A stretch of 35,292 nucleotides of DNA. Source: a virus. Shown here one piece after another: positions 1-8,004 of the stretch. The translations under genes were made by a program, and so were the position numbers. The notes beneath the pieces were generated by a model. The model was not told where the DNA came from. It was given only the letters and a program-made list of their open reading frames with translations, and did not search any database. The stretch lies in IMG/VR virus record IMGVR_UViG_3300028557_001663, positions 1-35,292 of that record. One strand, written 5' to 3'. The first letter of the stretch is position 1, and each line of letters starts with the position of its first letter.

Positions 1-165
1 TTCTTGAACATCTTTCGAATAAAGTTCTAATTTATTAGCCCTTTCTTCAGCACCAATAGCCTTGCCTAAAGCAGGTTTTTCTTTCAAGATTTTTTTTAAT
101 TTACGAGCAGCGTTTTTGTAAGTTTGAGCTTTTAACTCTTCATTAAATTTCTTTAAGTACTTCAT
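1..165 (-). CDS. Hypothetical protein, 5' part only (runs off left edge)
   Basis: Fifty-five codons read leftward from an ATG at 163-165 and remain open to the window edge, so only the N-terminus is seen. The protein starts MKYLKKFNEELKAQTYKNAA and is lysine-rich and helical in character. Its first residues loosely resemble the short aromatic/acidic N-terminal peptide seen on other proteins in this window (21184, 22629, 32705), but the F-I/L-x-E core is not clean here. The start lies 15 bases from the palindromic TTTAATATATATTAAA element at 181-196, which it would share with the rightward gene at 197. Codon use matches its neighbours. No family is recognised. Confidence 0.6.
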   Translation of the reverse strand, partial: MKYLKKFNEELKAQTYKNAARKLKKILKEKPALGKAIGAEERANKLELYSKDVQE

Positions 166-180
166 TTTAAAAAATAAATT

Positions 181-196
181 TTTAATATATATTAAA
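181..196. promoter_or_regulatory. Late-type promoter element, palindromic, divergent
   Basis: TTTAATATATATTAAA is a perfect palindrome between the leftward gene starting at 165 and the rightward gene starting at 197. The TTTAATATATA core recurs before at least ten other genes in the window. Read rightward, the core ends 5 bases before the ATG. Assignment as a late promoter is inference from its recurrence and the kinds of genes it precedes. Confidence 0.5.
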
Positions 197-436
197 ATGA
201 GATACTTGAAATTTTTTGAATCATTCAAATACAAAAACTTTACTATACAAGATATAATTGATTGTATTCAAAGTAAAGGATTTATCTATACAACTATTGT
301 TAATAACTTACCTGATAATGATCCAGATATGGCAATTAATCCAATGAGTGTAGATGATGATGGTTTAATTACGGTTGAAATTGATGGTAGTGAATATGAG
401 GTTGATTTGAAAAATGTAGAAAAAATAGAATTCTAA
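197..436 (+). CDS. Small hypothetical protein, 79 aa
   Basis: Acidic protein starting MRYLKFFESFKYKN and ending in a beta-rich stretch, TVEIDGSEYEVDLKNVEKIE. The start is fixed by the ATG that directly abuts the palindromic promoter element at 181-196. The N-terminus is a weak match to the F-x-x-F peptide shared by other proteins here, so it may be a virion-associated protein, but this is uncertain. Its stop codon overlaps the stop of the convergent gene 433-894. The family is not recognised. Confidence 0.65.
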   Translation: MRYLKFFESFKYKNFTIQDIIDCIQSKGFIYTTIVNNLPDNDPDMAINPMSVDDDGLITVEIDGSEYEVDLKNVEKIEF

Positions 437-894
437 CCCAAAAGATTATCTATTTTTATATTTCTATGTAATTGAAGTAGAAACCTGCTTAAATCCTCTC
501 TTTCAACATAAACCTCAGATCCAGTACAGATATGATTAATCATATGTTGGTTATCCAAACTAAACTGAATAACTAAATGTTTGTTGTTGTTATGACAATA
601 ATTAAATAAATTCTCAATTGCCACTTCATCACCTTCTTTAAGAACATCACCATGATAGAATATGATACAATCTTGTTCTACTTTTGTAAAATCAAATGAT
701 GATATTGAGTTTATTCCTCTTTTTGGATTTGATGTTTTTTTAAATTCACTTGGAAGCTTACTTCTATAAAGTAGAAATGTGGAAATTCCGTTGCTAACGA
801 ACACATCGTTAACATCAGACATATCAGAGTTAAAAGTGGTAGTCCACTTATTATAACTCTTTACTTCCTTATCACATCTAATTAAGAGTATCAT
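433..894 (-). CDS. Hypothetical protein, 153 aa
   Basis: Leftward ORF with ATG at 892-894 and a TAG stop that overlaps the TAA of the convergent gene 197-436. The mix of alternating hydrophobic strands and helices (MILLIRCDKEV; CIIFYHGDVL; HLVIQFSLDN) suggests a small alpha/beta fold. There is no signal peptide, membrane segment or recognisable catalytic motif. No clear promoter is visible in the 68 bases upstream, which instead carry the late-type element of the rightward gene at 963. Real coding is supported by length, compositional fit and tight packing. Confidence 0.65.
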   Translation of the reverse strand: MILLIRCDKEVKSYNKWTTTFNSDMSDVNDVFVSNGISTFLLYRSKLPSEFKKTSNPKRGINSISSFDFTKVEQDCIIFYHGDVLKEGDEVAIENLFNYCHNNNKHLVIQFSLDNQHMINHICTGSEVYVEREDLSRFLLQLHRNIKIDNLLG

Positions 895-946
895 TTATTT
901 ATGTATAAGAAATATCATATCAAGTTTTTAAAAGGAAGGACAAATA

Positions 947-957
947 TTTAATATATA
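947..957 (+). promoter_or_regulatory. Late-type promoter element TTTAATATATA
   Basis: Exact TTTAATATATA, ending 5 bases before the ATG at 963. This is the same element and spacing as at 181, 21169 and 24809. Confidence 0.5.
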
Positions 958-962
958 GTATT

Positions 963-1100
963 ATGAGAAAGTGTAAATATAGAAATTGTTTAAATGAAAT
1001 ACAAGGAAGATCAAATAAAAAATTCTGCAAAATTCAATGCAAAAGAAATGAATTGAAATATAAACAGAGAGATAAAAAGAAATTAAAGGATGATTTGTGA
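963..1100 (+). CDS. 45-aa zinc-ribbon protein upstream of HNH endonuclease
   Basis: This short ORF starts at an ATG 5 bases after a late-type promoter element and ends in TGA, 11 bases inside the next gene. It has four cysteines in a C-x4-C-x12-C-x3-C arrangement (residues 4, 9, 22, 26) followed by a strongly basic helix, the layout of the small treble-clef or zinc-ribbon modules often fused to HNH endonucleases. The overlap with 1090 implies translational coupling. It may be a separate DNA-binding partner, or an N-terminal domain detached from the endonuclease by a frameshift. The zinc-binding call is from the cysteine spacing only. Confidence 0.6.
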   Translation: MRKCKYRNCLNEIQGRSNKKFCKIQCKRNELKYKQRDKKKLKDDL

Positions 1101-1917
1101 AATTTGCTCATTTGAAGTTAGAGATAGGAAACACCTATCAATTCATATATCACATTCTCATAAAAACATGACATCTAAAACCTATTATGATGAATTTTTA
1201 AAAGTTGATGGTGAAGATATTTGTGCAAATTGTGATAACATTGTTAAATTTGAAAATTTAAATTTAGGATATTTAAACAAGAAAAAAGAGAAAAAGTTTT
1301 GTTCGATATCTTGTGCTAAGTTATCAACTATTGTTAATCAAAAGCAAAAAGATACCTGTATGAAAAAGTATGGATCTTCTACTTTTAGAAATCCTGAAAA
1401 AAATAAAACAACCTGTTTAGAAAGATATGGTGTAGAGAATGTATTATGTAAAGGAACCTACTTTTCAAAAAAGAGGGATGATATAGTAAAAAACAAGTAT
1501 GGTGTATATAATGTTTTTCAATCAGTTGAAGTTAGAGATAAAATTAGAGAAAAGAGAAATAAAAGTGGAGATTGGATTGACTATACAAATGATAAATACT
1601 CAACATACAAAGAATTCTATAGAGTATCTTGGAACTATTATAAATCAATAAAATCAAAATTTTTGGAAACGTGGGATGGATATGATTTTTATGATGGAGA
1701 GTATATAAAAGATAATTTTCTACTTGATTCAAATGATGGTGATTATCCATCAATAGACCATAAGATATCAATAAGAGAGTGTTTTTATTTAGAAAAGAGT
1801 CCTATTGAAACTTCTGATTATGATAACCTTTGTGTAACAAAGAGAAGATTAAATTCTTCAAAAAAGAATATTGATATTTTACTGTTTCAAAATAAAATAA
1901 AAAATCCCAGTAATTAA
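1090..1917 (+). CDS. HNH homing endonuclease with zinc fingers and KYGV repeats
   Basis: A 275-residue free-standing endonuclease of the phage homing type. The N-terminus has a C2H2-like finger (CEIC...HISHSH), then a CANC...C-x3-C pair at about 46-75. Three helix-rich repeats of the form tc-x-KYG-x-x-N/T follow (about 95-155), as found in DNA-binding arms of phage homing endonucleases. The catalytic region has DHK at 223-225 (SIDHKISI) and a downstream N-L-C-V...N-S-S-K segment typical of HNH nucleases. The start overlaps the zinc-ribbon gene by 11 bases. The stop lies inside the bidirectional terminator at 1899-1929. A long ORF on the opposite strand here is a shadow. The target site is unknown. 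Confidence 0.88.
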   Translation: MICEICSFEVRDRKHLSIHISHSHKNMTSKTYYDEFLKVDGEDICANCDNIVKFENLNLGYLNKKKEKKFCSISCAKLSTIVNQKQKDTCMKKYGSSTFRNPEKNKTTCLERYGVENVLCKGTYFSKKRDDIVKNKYGVYNVFQSVEVRDKIREKRNKSGDWIDYTNDKYSTYKEFYRVSWNYYKSIKSKFLETWDGYDFYDGEYIKDNFLLDSNDGDYPSIDHKISIRECFYLEKSPIETSDYDNLCVTKRRLNSSKKNIDILLFQNKIKNPSN

Positions 1918-1929
1918 CTGGGATTTTTT
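1899..1929. terminator. Bidirectional intrinsic terminator
   Basis: A 13-bp perfect stem (AAAAATCCCAGT core, 1899-1911 with 1917-1929) and 5-base loop, with A-tract on one side and T-tract on the other, so it can work in both directions. It sits exactly between the convergent ends of the HNH gene (stop 1917) and the VWA gene (stop 1931) and overlaps the HNH stop codon. Confidence 0.85.
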
Positions 1930-1930
1930 A

Positions 1931-3412
1931 TTAATGTGTATTTTCTATACAAATTTGTTTGACCTTATTATTAGTTCTTGCAATAGGTACTTTTGTACCA
2001 ACTGATATAATCAGTATCTTTCCTCTAACTTTAGAAAGATCAAGATTGTCACAATAACCGTCCGTGAGCATGACATTGTTGAAATCATTAAAGTGTTCAA
2101 CTACATAATCAACGGCTGGTTGAAGTACAGTACCTCCAAGACCATGAATCTTCATAGTTTCAAGAGATTTTGCTTTCTTGAAGTTCTCTACCCACTTAAC
2201 CTCGGTATCACCTTGGATGAAGTTGATTTCGATATCATTTCGATAAACATAAGAAAGAACTCTTTCAAACGTGCCTTGACCACCCATACTACCGCTTGTG
2301 TCAAGAATAACGTTTACTTTACTCTTAATCTTACGATTACCTTTCAATCCTGCAATCTGACGACGATTTGGTTTAACAATAGTCTTTTGTTTAATGTGAC
2401 CAAAGATCATATTAGATACAGAACGCTTAATCTCTTTCAAGTAATCTTTACGTTGTTTACGAAGTTTGTTAATAGTTGACTCAACATTCCCCGCTGAAAG
2501 ACCACGAGATGCAAGTCGATCCATTACGTCACGAACCATCGCCTCACGCATTTCTTCCGGTACATCGTCACCAATATGTTTGTCAAGATACTCACCAGTA
2601 CCATTTTCTAAGTCTTGGAAGATTTGATCTGTACTCCAAGTATCGATAGCATCACCATCTTTACCAGATGGGTTTTTACCATAAGGACCATATGATGGTT
2701 TACCAGACGCATCTTTACCACCTTCATTACCAGTTCCATCACAATCTGGACAGGACTCACCTTGGCCTTCACCTTGGCCTCCCTCGCCTTTTCCTTCACC
2801 GTCTTTTTGACCTTTACCGTCTTTTTGACCTTTACCGGATTCACCTTTTTGCTTACCATCTTTCTTACCAGATCCTTCACAAGACTTACACTCAGAGTTT
2901 TTACTCTTACCTTCTTTTTGTTTCTTTTGAAACTTATCTTTTTCTTCTTTCAACCACTCATATAACTCTTCGAAGATAAGTTTACCTGTGTAGTCTTTAG
3001 GAACGAATAAAGCCATGTTCTTACCATCTTTATTCTTAGGAATTTCAACGAAAGAGTGTGAAATATCTTCCCAAATAACGTGATTGATAATCATGTCTTG
3101 AGCGATATTAGATAATTTATGATCGTATTGACCAGTAATAGTTCTACGTGGGTGATTAAACAATAAGTGAAAATCCTCATGAAGTGCAATGAAGTTGACT
3201 TCTTTTTGAGACATATCTTCAAGAAACTTCGGAGAGTAAAAGAAATTCATACCCTTTGAAGTCACGTTGACTGCACAAGTTCCAATTGAGTCTTGCTCAT
3301 GGAAACTAATATGTAGGTTAAACTCACCATAATATGGGAGATTGACCTTCGTATCGATAAGCATTGTCTGAATTGAATTCAGTAATTTTTCGTGTATGTT
3401 TTTAACAATCAT
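1931..3412 (-). CDS. VWA/metallopeptidase-like protein (DUF2201 type) with DnaJ-like zinc motifs
   Basis: A 493-residue protein in three parts. Residues 1-160 resemble the N-terminal metallopeptidase-like domain of the DUF2201 family, with HEDFH at 78-82 followed by LLFNH. Residues 160-250 form a low-complexity Gly/Lys/Glu linker bracketed by two C-x-x-C-x-G-x-G motifs (175-182 and 221-228), the signature of DnaJ zinc-finger repeats. Residues 290-493 are a VWA-like domain with DTSGSMG at 371-377 (MIDAS D-x-S-x-S), GLGGT and LTDGYCD. Cellular relatives usually work with a MoxR-type AAA ATPase; none is in this window. The gene has an exact host-type promoter at 3436-3466 and a terminator downstream. 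The role in infection is unknown; a co-chaperone or remodelling role is inference. Confidence 0.85.
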   Translation of the reverse strand: MIVKNIHEKLLNSIQTMLIDTKVNLPYYGEFNLHISFHEQDSIGTCAVNVTSKGMNFFYSPKFLEDMSQKEVNFIALHEDFHLLFNHPRRTITGQYDHKLSNIAQDMIINHVIWEDISHSFVEIPKNKDGKNMALFVPKDYTGKLIFEELYEWLKEEKDKFQKKQKEGKSKNSECKSCEGSGKKDGKQKGESGKGQKDGKGQKDGEGKGEGGQGEGQGESCPDCDGTGNEGGKDASGKPSYGPYGKNPSGKDGDAIDTWSTDQIFQDLENGTGEYLDKHIGDDVPEEMREAMVRDVMDRLASRGLSAGNVESTINKLRKQRKDYLKEIKRSVSNMIFGHIKQKTIVKPNRRQIAGLKGNRKIKSKVNVILDTSGSMGGQGTFERVLSYVYRNDIEINFIQGDTEVKWVENFKKAKSLETMKIHGLGGTVLQPAVDYVVEHFNDFNNVMLTDGYCDNLDLSKVRGKILIISVGTKVPIARTNNKVKQICIENTH

Positions 3413-3435
3413 CTTATGTCTTTTATTTTATTTTA

Positions 3436-3466
3436 CAAATATACGGATAAAAATCTAATTTCCAAA
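3436..3466 (-). promoter_or_regulatory. Bacteroidota-type vegetative promoter, TTTG-N19-TATATTTG
   Basis: Read leftward, TTTG (3463-3466) is followed by exactly 19 bases and then TATATTTG (3436-3443), an exact match to the known Bacteroidota -33/-7 consensus. It predicts a leader of about 15-20 bases before the ATG at 3412. Confidence 0.8.
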
Positions 3467-3496
3467 AATTATTTTATAATAGGGAGAGTTTGACTT

Positions 3497-3512
3497 TTTA
3501 ATATATATTAAA
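3497..3512 (+). promoter_or_regulatory. Late-type promoter element, palindromic TTTAATATATATTAAA
   Basis: Same 16-base palindrome as at 181-196. The rightward core ends 19 bases before the ATG at 3527. The only other gene nearby is the leftward VWA gene, which has its own host-type promoter. Confidence 0.5.
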
Positions 3513-3526
3513 ACAAATATAGTAAA

Positions 3527-5212
3527 ATGATTTTAGATAGAAAAGTAAAAATTAAAATAACTAGGAAAAATATTGAATATTATAAAGAATTTTATGAAAA
3601 TATCTCCTTACGAGATATAATTGAAGTTGAAACTGAAACACAATTACAGAATGGTAGTAATTTGAAAGTTAATGTTTGTTGTGATATTTGTTTTGTTGAG
3701 AGATATATAAAATATCAAGCATATAATAAAAATATAAACTCTTGTGTTAAATACCCTATATATACTTGTGACAAATGTTCTCATATAAAATTAAAGGAAT
3801 ATAATAAAGATAAATATGGAGTTGAATATTATTCACAACACCCTGACAGAAATGAGAAGGTTAAAAAAACATCAATTGCAAAATACGGCGTTGATCATTT
3901 CTCAAAATCTATAAACTTCAAAGAAAAAGTATATAAAACCAATTTGGATAAATTTGGATATGAAAATCCGTTTATGGATAGTGAAAGGATAAAATCTATT
4001 TTCAGAGATAAGTATGGAGTTGAACATCCTTCACAGGTTAGTGAGTTTTATGATAAAGTAAAACAAACAAATATTGAAAGAACTGGATATGAGTCTCAAC
4101 TTTCATCACCGGTTATAAGGGAGAAGATAAAAAAGACTAACAATGAATTATATGGATCAAATTCTCCGATGCAATCTGATTTAATAAGAGATTGTAAAAT
4201 AACAAACAATAGTAATTATGTAAAATATGTTGATAATAAAGTCTCTCTATTTAAATGTGATAATAATTTAGACCACTATTTTTATATAGATAGTTCAAGT
4301 TATCATAATAGATTAAGATCTAACTTAAAACTATGTACTGTTTGTAATCCTATTGGAGATAGTCGTTCTATAAAAGAAGATGAATTATATAGATTTATCT
4401 TGTCAATTTATAAAGGAGAGGTAGTTAAAAGTTATAGAGACAAATTAGAGATAGATATTTATCTACCAGAAATTAAATTAGGTTTTGAATTTAATGGTCT
4501 TTACTGGCACTCTGAAAAATTGAAAGATAAAAACTATCATAGTGATAAAACTAAGTATTTTTTGGAAAAAGATATAAGAATTATACACATATGGGAAGAT
4601 GATTGGTCTTTTAATTGTAATATAGTCAAGAGTCAAATTAAAAATTGGTTAGGAAAAACTGATAATAGAATATGGGCTAGAAAATGTGAAGTAGTTCAAT
4701 TAAAATCGGTTTCTAATTTTTTAGAAGATAATCATATACAAGGAGTTGATCAAAGTAGTTTAAAACTAGGTCTTATTTATAATAAAGAATTAGTTTCTGT
4801 AATGACTTTTAATAACTTTGAAGGTCGTAAAAGAATGGAAGATAGTGGTTGGAATCTATCCAGATTTTGTAACAAAATAGAAACAAATGTAGTTGGAGGA
4901 GCATCTAAACTACTAAAATATTTTATAAAAAATTACAATCCAATTAGAATAGTTAGTTATGCAGATAGAGATTGGAGCATTGGTAATTTATATTATAAAT
5001 TAGGATTTAATAATATTAATGAGAGTTTACCAGATTATAAATATGTAGTTAATAATAAGAGAGTTCATAAGTCGAATTTTAAGAAGTCTAAGTTAAAATA
5101 TTCTTGTACAGAAAAGGAGTATGTTGACTCTATAGTAGTTGACAAAATCTGGGATTGTGGTAAGATAAAATTCGAATTAAATATTTATGTAGATAATAAT
5201 TCATTTATTTGA
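3527..5212 (+). CDS. EDxHD-type (Vsr-fold) homing endonuclease with KYGV repeats
   Basis: A 561-residue modular nuclease. It begins with a cysteine-rich zinc module (CCDIC...CDKC, about 60-90), then six helical repeats with the core KYG-V/x-E-x-x-S-Q (about 90-230), the same DNA-binding repeat as the HNH gene at 1090. A second zinc pair follows near residue 270. The nuclease domain shows E near 284, EIDIYLPE at 308-315 and NGLYWHSE at 323-330, fitting the EDxHD homing endonucleases related to Vsr and the PD-(D/E)xK fold. The C-terminal 180 residues (ARKCEV...ADRDWSIGNLYYKLGF) form an extra domain, GNAT-like in appearance, seen in related phage nucleases. The 3' end overlaps the convergent gene 5185-5439 by 28 bases. 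It is a free-standing mobile gene. Confidence 0.85.
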   Translation: MILDRKVKIKITRKNIEYYKEFYENISLRDIIEVETETQLQNGSNLKVNVCCDICFVERYIKYQAYNKNINSCVKYPIYTCDKCSHIKLKEYNKDKYGVEYYSQHPDRNEKVKKTSIAKYGVDHFSKSINFKEKVYKTNLDKFGYENPFMDSERIKSIFRDKYGVEHPSQVSEFYDKVKQTNIERTGYESQLSSPVIREKIKKTNNELYGSNSPMQSDLIRDCKITNNSNYVKYVDNKVSLFKCDNNLDHYFYIDSSSYHNRLRSNLKLCTVCNPIGDSRSIKEDELYRFILSIYKGEVVKSYRDKLEIDIYLPEIKLGFEFNGLYWHSEKLKDKNYHSDKTKYFLEKDIRIIHIWEDDWSFNCNIVKSQIKNWLGKTDNRIWARKCEVVQLKSVSNFLEDNHIQGVDQSSLKLGLIYNKELVSVMTFNNFEGRKRMEDSGWNLSRFCNKIETNVVGGASKLLKYFIKNYNPIRIVSYADRDWSIGNLYYKLGFNNINESLPDYKYVVNNKRVHKSNFKKSKLKYSCTEKEYVDSIVVDKIWDCGKIKFELNIYVDNNSFI

Positions 5213-5439
5213 TTCTCTCGGTGTTCATCAAGTGTTATGAAATTTTCATAGTTTACTTCCATGTAAGAACCTATATGGTGGTTGAATATAACCATATAGG
5301 TTCTGTGATAGTTAGGATCTGAATACTCTTTAGACAACTCAAATATATCTCCCACTTTATAAGCCTGTGTTAAACCACTCTTTTTTGTCCAAGCAGAAAC
5401 ATCTACGATTGGTGCATCTTTTATAGCAATTACTCTCAT
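5185..5439 (-). CDS. Hypothetical protein, 84 aa
   Basis: Small leftward ORF whose ATG overlaps the stop of the upstream gene (TAATG at 5437-5441), so it is probably translated by coupling. The sequence is mainly beta (MRVIAIKDAPIVDVS; YKVGDIFEL; TYMVIFNHHIG), suggestive of a small SH3-like barrel. The 3' end overlaps the homing endonuclease 3527-5212 by 28 bases, which suggests the endonuclease gene was inserted right at the end of this gene. No family is recognised. Confidence 0.65.
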   Translation of the reverse strand: MRVIAIKDAPIVDVSAWTKKSGLTQAYKVGDIFELSKEYSDPNYHRTYMVIFNHHIGSYMEVNYENFITLDEHRENQINELLST

Positions 5440-5918
5440 TAAAATTCTTTCAATTCAATTTGCTTTAAAATAGATTGAAGTCTATTAGCAACTTTGGTTG
5501 TTTTTAGAGTCTGACGATTCTTCATTCTTTTCTGCATTTCCCTGTCAAACTTCTCAACAATTATTTTCACAAATTCCGATGGAAAAGGAATATCAACAAA
5601 TACTGGTGTTTGATTTACAGAATTTAATTCAACCAAGCTTATTGAATAACTCTGTTCTGTTATTTGATTTGATCTAATTATAACTAGATAATTATCATTT
5701 TCAATATGAAATGTATAATCTATTGAATTAGATCTTAACTCAGTCGTAGGCTCAGAAATTAATTTGTGACAAATATCATATAGTGGTTTTTGAATCTCAT
5801 TCAATTTTGGTCTTCTGGATTTATTCTCCAACATAGATTTAGACCTTGTTTTCAGTCTTACTAAGATTTTCTTATATTTATAAGATGCCCATTTTTTAAA
5901 ACTTCTTTTTGCTTTCAT
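5439..5918 (-). CDS. Hypothetical basic protein, 159 aa
   Basis: The N-terminal 45 residues are very basic (MKAKRSFKKWASYKYKKILV) and could bind nucleic acid. The middle is a beta-rich domain (IDYTFHIENDNYLVIIRSNQ) and the C-terminus is a Lys/Arg-rich helix. It is the first gene of a two-gene leftward unit with 5185-5439, joined by a one-base stop/start overlap. No promoter of either class is clear in the 50 bases upstream, so it may be read through from 7171. The family is not recognised. Confidence 0.65.
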   Translation of the reverse strand: MKAKRSFKKWASYKYKKILVRLKTRSKSMLENKSRRPKLNEIQKPLYDICHKLISEPTTELRSNSIDYTFHIENDNYLVIIRSNQITEQSYSISLVELNSVNQTPVFVDIPFPSEFVKIIVEKFDREMQKRMKNRQTLKTTKVANRLQSILKQIELKEF

Positions 5919-5968
5919 AAGTTAGTGGTTGGTTAAATTATTTAAAATTAAATTAATTGTTGTTTGTA

Positions 5969-7171
5969 TTACTCTGCGGTTTTGTCTTCTTGATTAGAAG
6001 ATTCTTCTTCTTTACTTTCATAAGAGTTAGAACCGCTTATCTTATCAAACTCTGGATTTTGCTCAAACCCCATACGGATCATCTTATCAACTAGTTGGTG
6101 CCAAGTCATATCACCGCGATACTCAAATTCAGTAGGTGATATCATATCAACTTTACCCATCACATCAATACTTACAATCTTTCTGTAGATTTCTCGTTCA
6201 ATTGTATTTTCTTCTTCACTTTGAACTTGTTTTTGAATTTTAATAGTGTAGTATCCTTTAGTTAACATATCGATAACTACAGGAGTATTCAGTTTCAACA
6301 CAGGAGCAATTTTTTCAACAACAGCAACTAAGTTTTCATCTGGTTCAATATCACTCTTATTTTCAGTGGATACAAAGAAATCATATCCAATTGGTTCATC
6401 TTTTGGTTGTAAAGATTCAAGACGACTATTCAATATCTTCAAACTATCAGAGGAGGATATGATTTTAGATTCTGTCTGTTTAACATCCATTTTAAATTTC
6501 AGAATTTCTCTCTCAGTCTTTTCAATACGGTCTTTAAGTTCAAGAACCTTTTCTTCATTCATTTTACGAAAAGATTCTTCCATATAACTCTCTGCCGCTT
6601 TTTTCAAAGGTTCATTTGGTACTGGAGGGTTCTCCACCGCATCTAAAATAGTTTGGACATCTTTTTCGGAAAGACTCAGTTCTTCATCTGTTTCTGAGCT
6701 GAAAAGAGCATCAAGGATAGACATACCTTTTTCTGAAATCTCTTTAGAAGATTCTTCGTCAAATAGTGAAAATAACATATCAATTGGTTTAGTGTTTTCT
6801 ACTTCAAGATAGCAAGGTTTAGCATCTTCATCTTGAAATTTAAGACTAGACACTACAAATTTTTGGGTATAACCAGTAACATCACGGGAATCAATATCAT
6901 CGATAAATCGTTGAATCATTTCTGGAGTTGATAAGTTAGTATCTAGTTCTTCAAAGTCAATTGTATCTTCATCACAAATAGTGATTTTGAAAATAGCACC
7001 TTCTAACATACCAGATAATTCCTCACCTTTAATAAAGGCAACATTATTCAAAAGTCGAACTCGACCTTTAAGCCCAGTAATAAAATTTATAAATTTACGT
7101 TTTGGTTTATATTTACCAATACGTGGTTCAGTGACTTCACTTACCTCAGCATTAATGTTTTCTGTATCCAT
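5969..7171 (-). CDS. Hypothetical acidic coiled-coil protein, 400 aa
   Basis: Acidic protein with an N-terminal basic/beta domain (about 15-130), an acidic linker, a central coiled coil at roughly 185-255 (heptad-like Glu/Lys/Leu, LKDRIEKTEREILKFKMDV), and a C-terminal mixed domain. The tail is Ser/Glu-rich and ends in QEDKTAE. Expression from an exact host-type promoter at 7192-7222 suggests early or middle timing. It could be a scaffold, a structural protein or a regulator; nothing in the sequence decides this. No family is recognised. Confidence 0.7.
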   Translation of the reverse strand: MDTENINAEVSEVTEPRIGKYKPKRKFINFITGLKGRVRLLNNVAFIKGEELSGMLEGAIFKITICDEDTIDFEELDTNLSTPEMIQRFIDDIDSRDVTGYTQKFVVSSLKFQDEDAKPCYLEVENTKPIDMLFSLFDEESSKEISEKGMSILDALFSSETDEELSLSEKDVQTILDAVENPPVPNEPLKKAAESYMEESFRKMNEEKVLELKDRIEKTEREILKFKMDVKQTESKIISSSDSLKILNSRLESLQPKDEPIGYDFFVSTENKSDIEPDENLVAVVEKIAPVLKLNTPVVIDMLTKGYYTIKIQKQVQSEEENTIEREIYRKIVSIDVMGKVDMISPTEFEYRGDMTWHQLVDKMIRMGFEQNPEFDKISGSNSYESKEEESSNQEDKTAE

Positions 7172-7191
7172 TCTTAGTTTATTTAAGATTA

Positions 7192-7222
7192 CAAATATAG
7201 GGATAAATTATTACTTATCAAA
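7192..7222 (-). promoter_or_regulatory. Bacteroidota-type vegetative promoter, TTTG-N19-TATATTTG
   Basis: Read leftward, TTTG at 7219-7222, 19 bases, then TATATTTG at 7192-7199: exact consensus. It overlaps the last codons of the gene 7211-7585 and gives a leader of about 15 bases to the ATG at 7171. Confidence 0.8.
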
Positions 7223-7585
7223 AATTTTATTTAGTTTTAATTCTCTGACTTCTAGTTTGGTAAAGACGTCCGGTAAATACTCACCTGATTCTGTAACCTT
7301 TTCAACGTTTAAAATAGGATCAGTTTGTTTTATTAACTCTTTCAAATCAGAATCAGTTGGTTCATATCCATTTTGAATTCCTAAGATATCTTTAATCTCA
7401 TTCATATATGGTGAGAAGTTCTGACAAACCGTTGAATCATCTTCATCATGAGCATCTACACAAGTATCCAATAATAGGTATAACTCTACTCTAGATAGAT
7501 TTTTCATACGATCTCTTTGATCATATACATTAAAGTATTGAAATATATCTACAAATAATTGAGATACTTTAAATTGATTTTTCAT
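7211..7585 (-). CDS. Hypothetical acidic protein, 124 aa
   Basis: Helical, acidic protein (MKNQFKVSQLFVDIFQYFNV at the start; DAHDEDDS in the middle). The start codon overlaps the stop of the upstream gene (ATGA at 7582-7585), so it is co-translated with it. The promoter of the next gene down lies inside its 3' end. No motif or family is recognised. Confidence 0.65.
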   Translation of the reverse strand: MKNQFKVSQLFVDIFQYFNVYDQRDRMKNLSRVELYLLLDTCVDAHDEDDSTVCQNFSPYMNEIKDILGIQNGYEPTDSDLKELIKQTDPILNVEKVTESGEYLPDVFTKLEVRELKLNKIFDK

Positions 7586-8004
7586 ATTCCTAATTTTGTT
7601 AATTGATATTGACGATATTCTTGTTTTCCAACAGAGCCAAGTTCATAGGCCCTTCGGAAAAATACTTCAAATAGATGTTCATGACCCATTTCTTTCGCGG
7701 CCATTGCTCTATTTATACTTTTCCATTCATCTGTGATACGGTTAGCTTGTGTTTGAGCTAAATAGATTTGTCTGTCTTTATCGTCGGATTTAGACATTAT
7801 ATCTTCAATTCTTTTGAAGTTTTTTTGAATTTCACTTTTTGTTTGTCCAGTATATTCCATTTCTGTTAAAAATATTTTTAAATATGAATCAAAGTTCTTT
7901 TGTGCTCTTTCATTCCTATGACCAGCTTTATTAGTACATCTTGATTTGAACCAAAACCAATCAAGTATTTCAAATTTTTCTTTTACTTTATCTCTATCTT
8001 TCAT
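7582..8004 (-). CDS. Hypothetical helical basic protein, 140 aa
   Basis: The open frame extends up to 8112, but I choose the ATG at 8002-8004 (MKDRDKVKEKFEILDWFWFK) because the longer version would overlap the preceding gene by 119 bases, while this start leaves an 11-base overlap typical of this genome. The protein is mostly alpha-helical with many charged residues (SEIQKNFKRIEDIMSKSDDK) and no recognisable catalytic motif. It belongs to the leftward unit 8395 to 7211. The function is unknown. Confidence 0.65.
   Translation of the reverse strand: MKDRDKVKEKFEILDWFWFKSRCTNKAGHRNERAQKNFDSYLKIFLTEMEYTGQTKSEIQKNFKRIEDIMSKSDDKDRQIYLAQTQANRITDEWKSINRAMAAKEMGHEHLFEVFFRRAYELGSVGKQEYRQYQLTKLGI

Noticed and set aside
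2760-2880. Short tandem repeats as a CRISPR-like array
   Set aside because: They are codon-level repeats encoding the Gly/Lys linker, without regular spacers.
2608-2979. Overlapping frames within the low-complexity part of the VWA gene
   Set aside because: They follow from the repetitive Gly/Lys linker coding; their proteins are simple repeats (Val-Lys or His-Leu-Tyr rich) and the VWA frame is clearly real.
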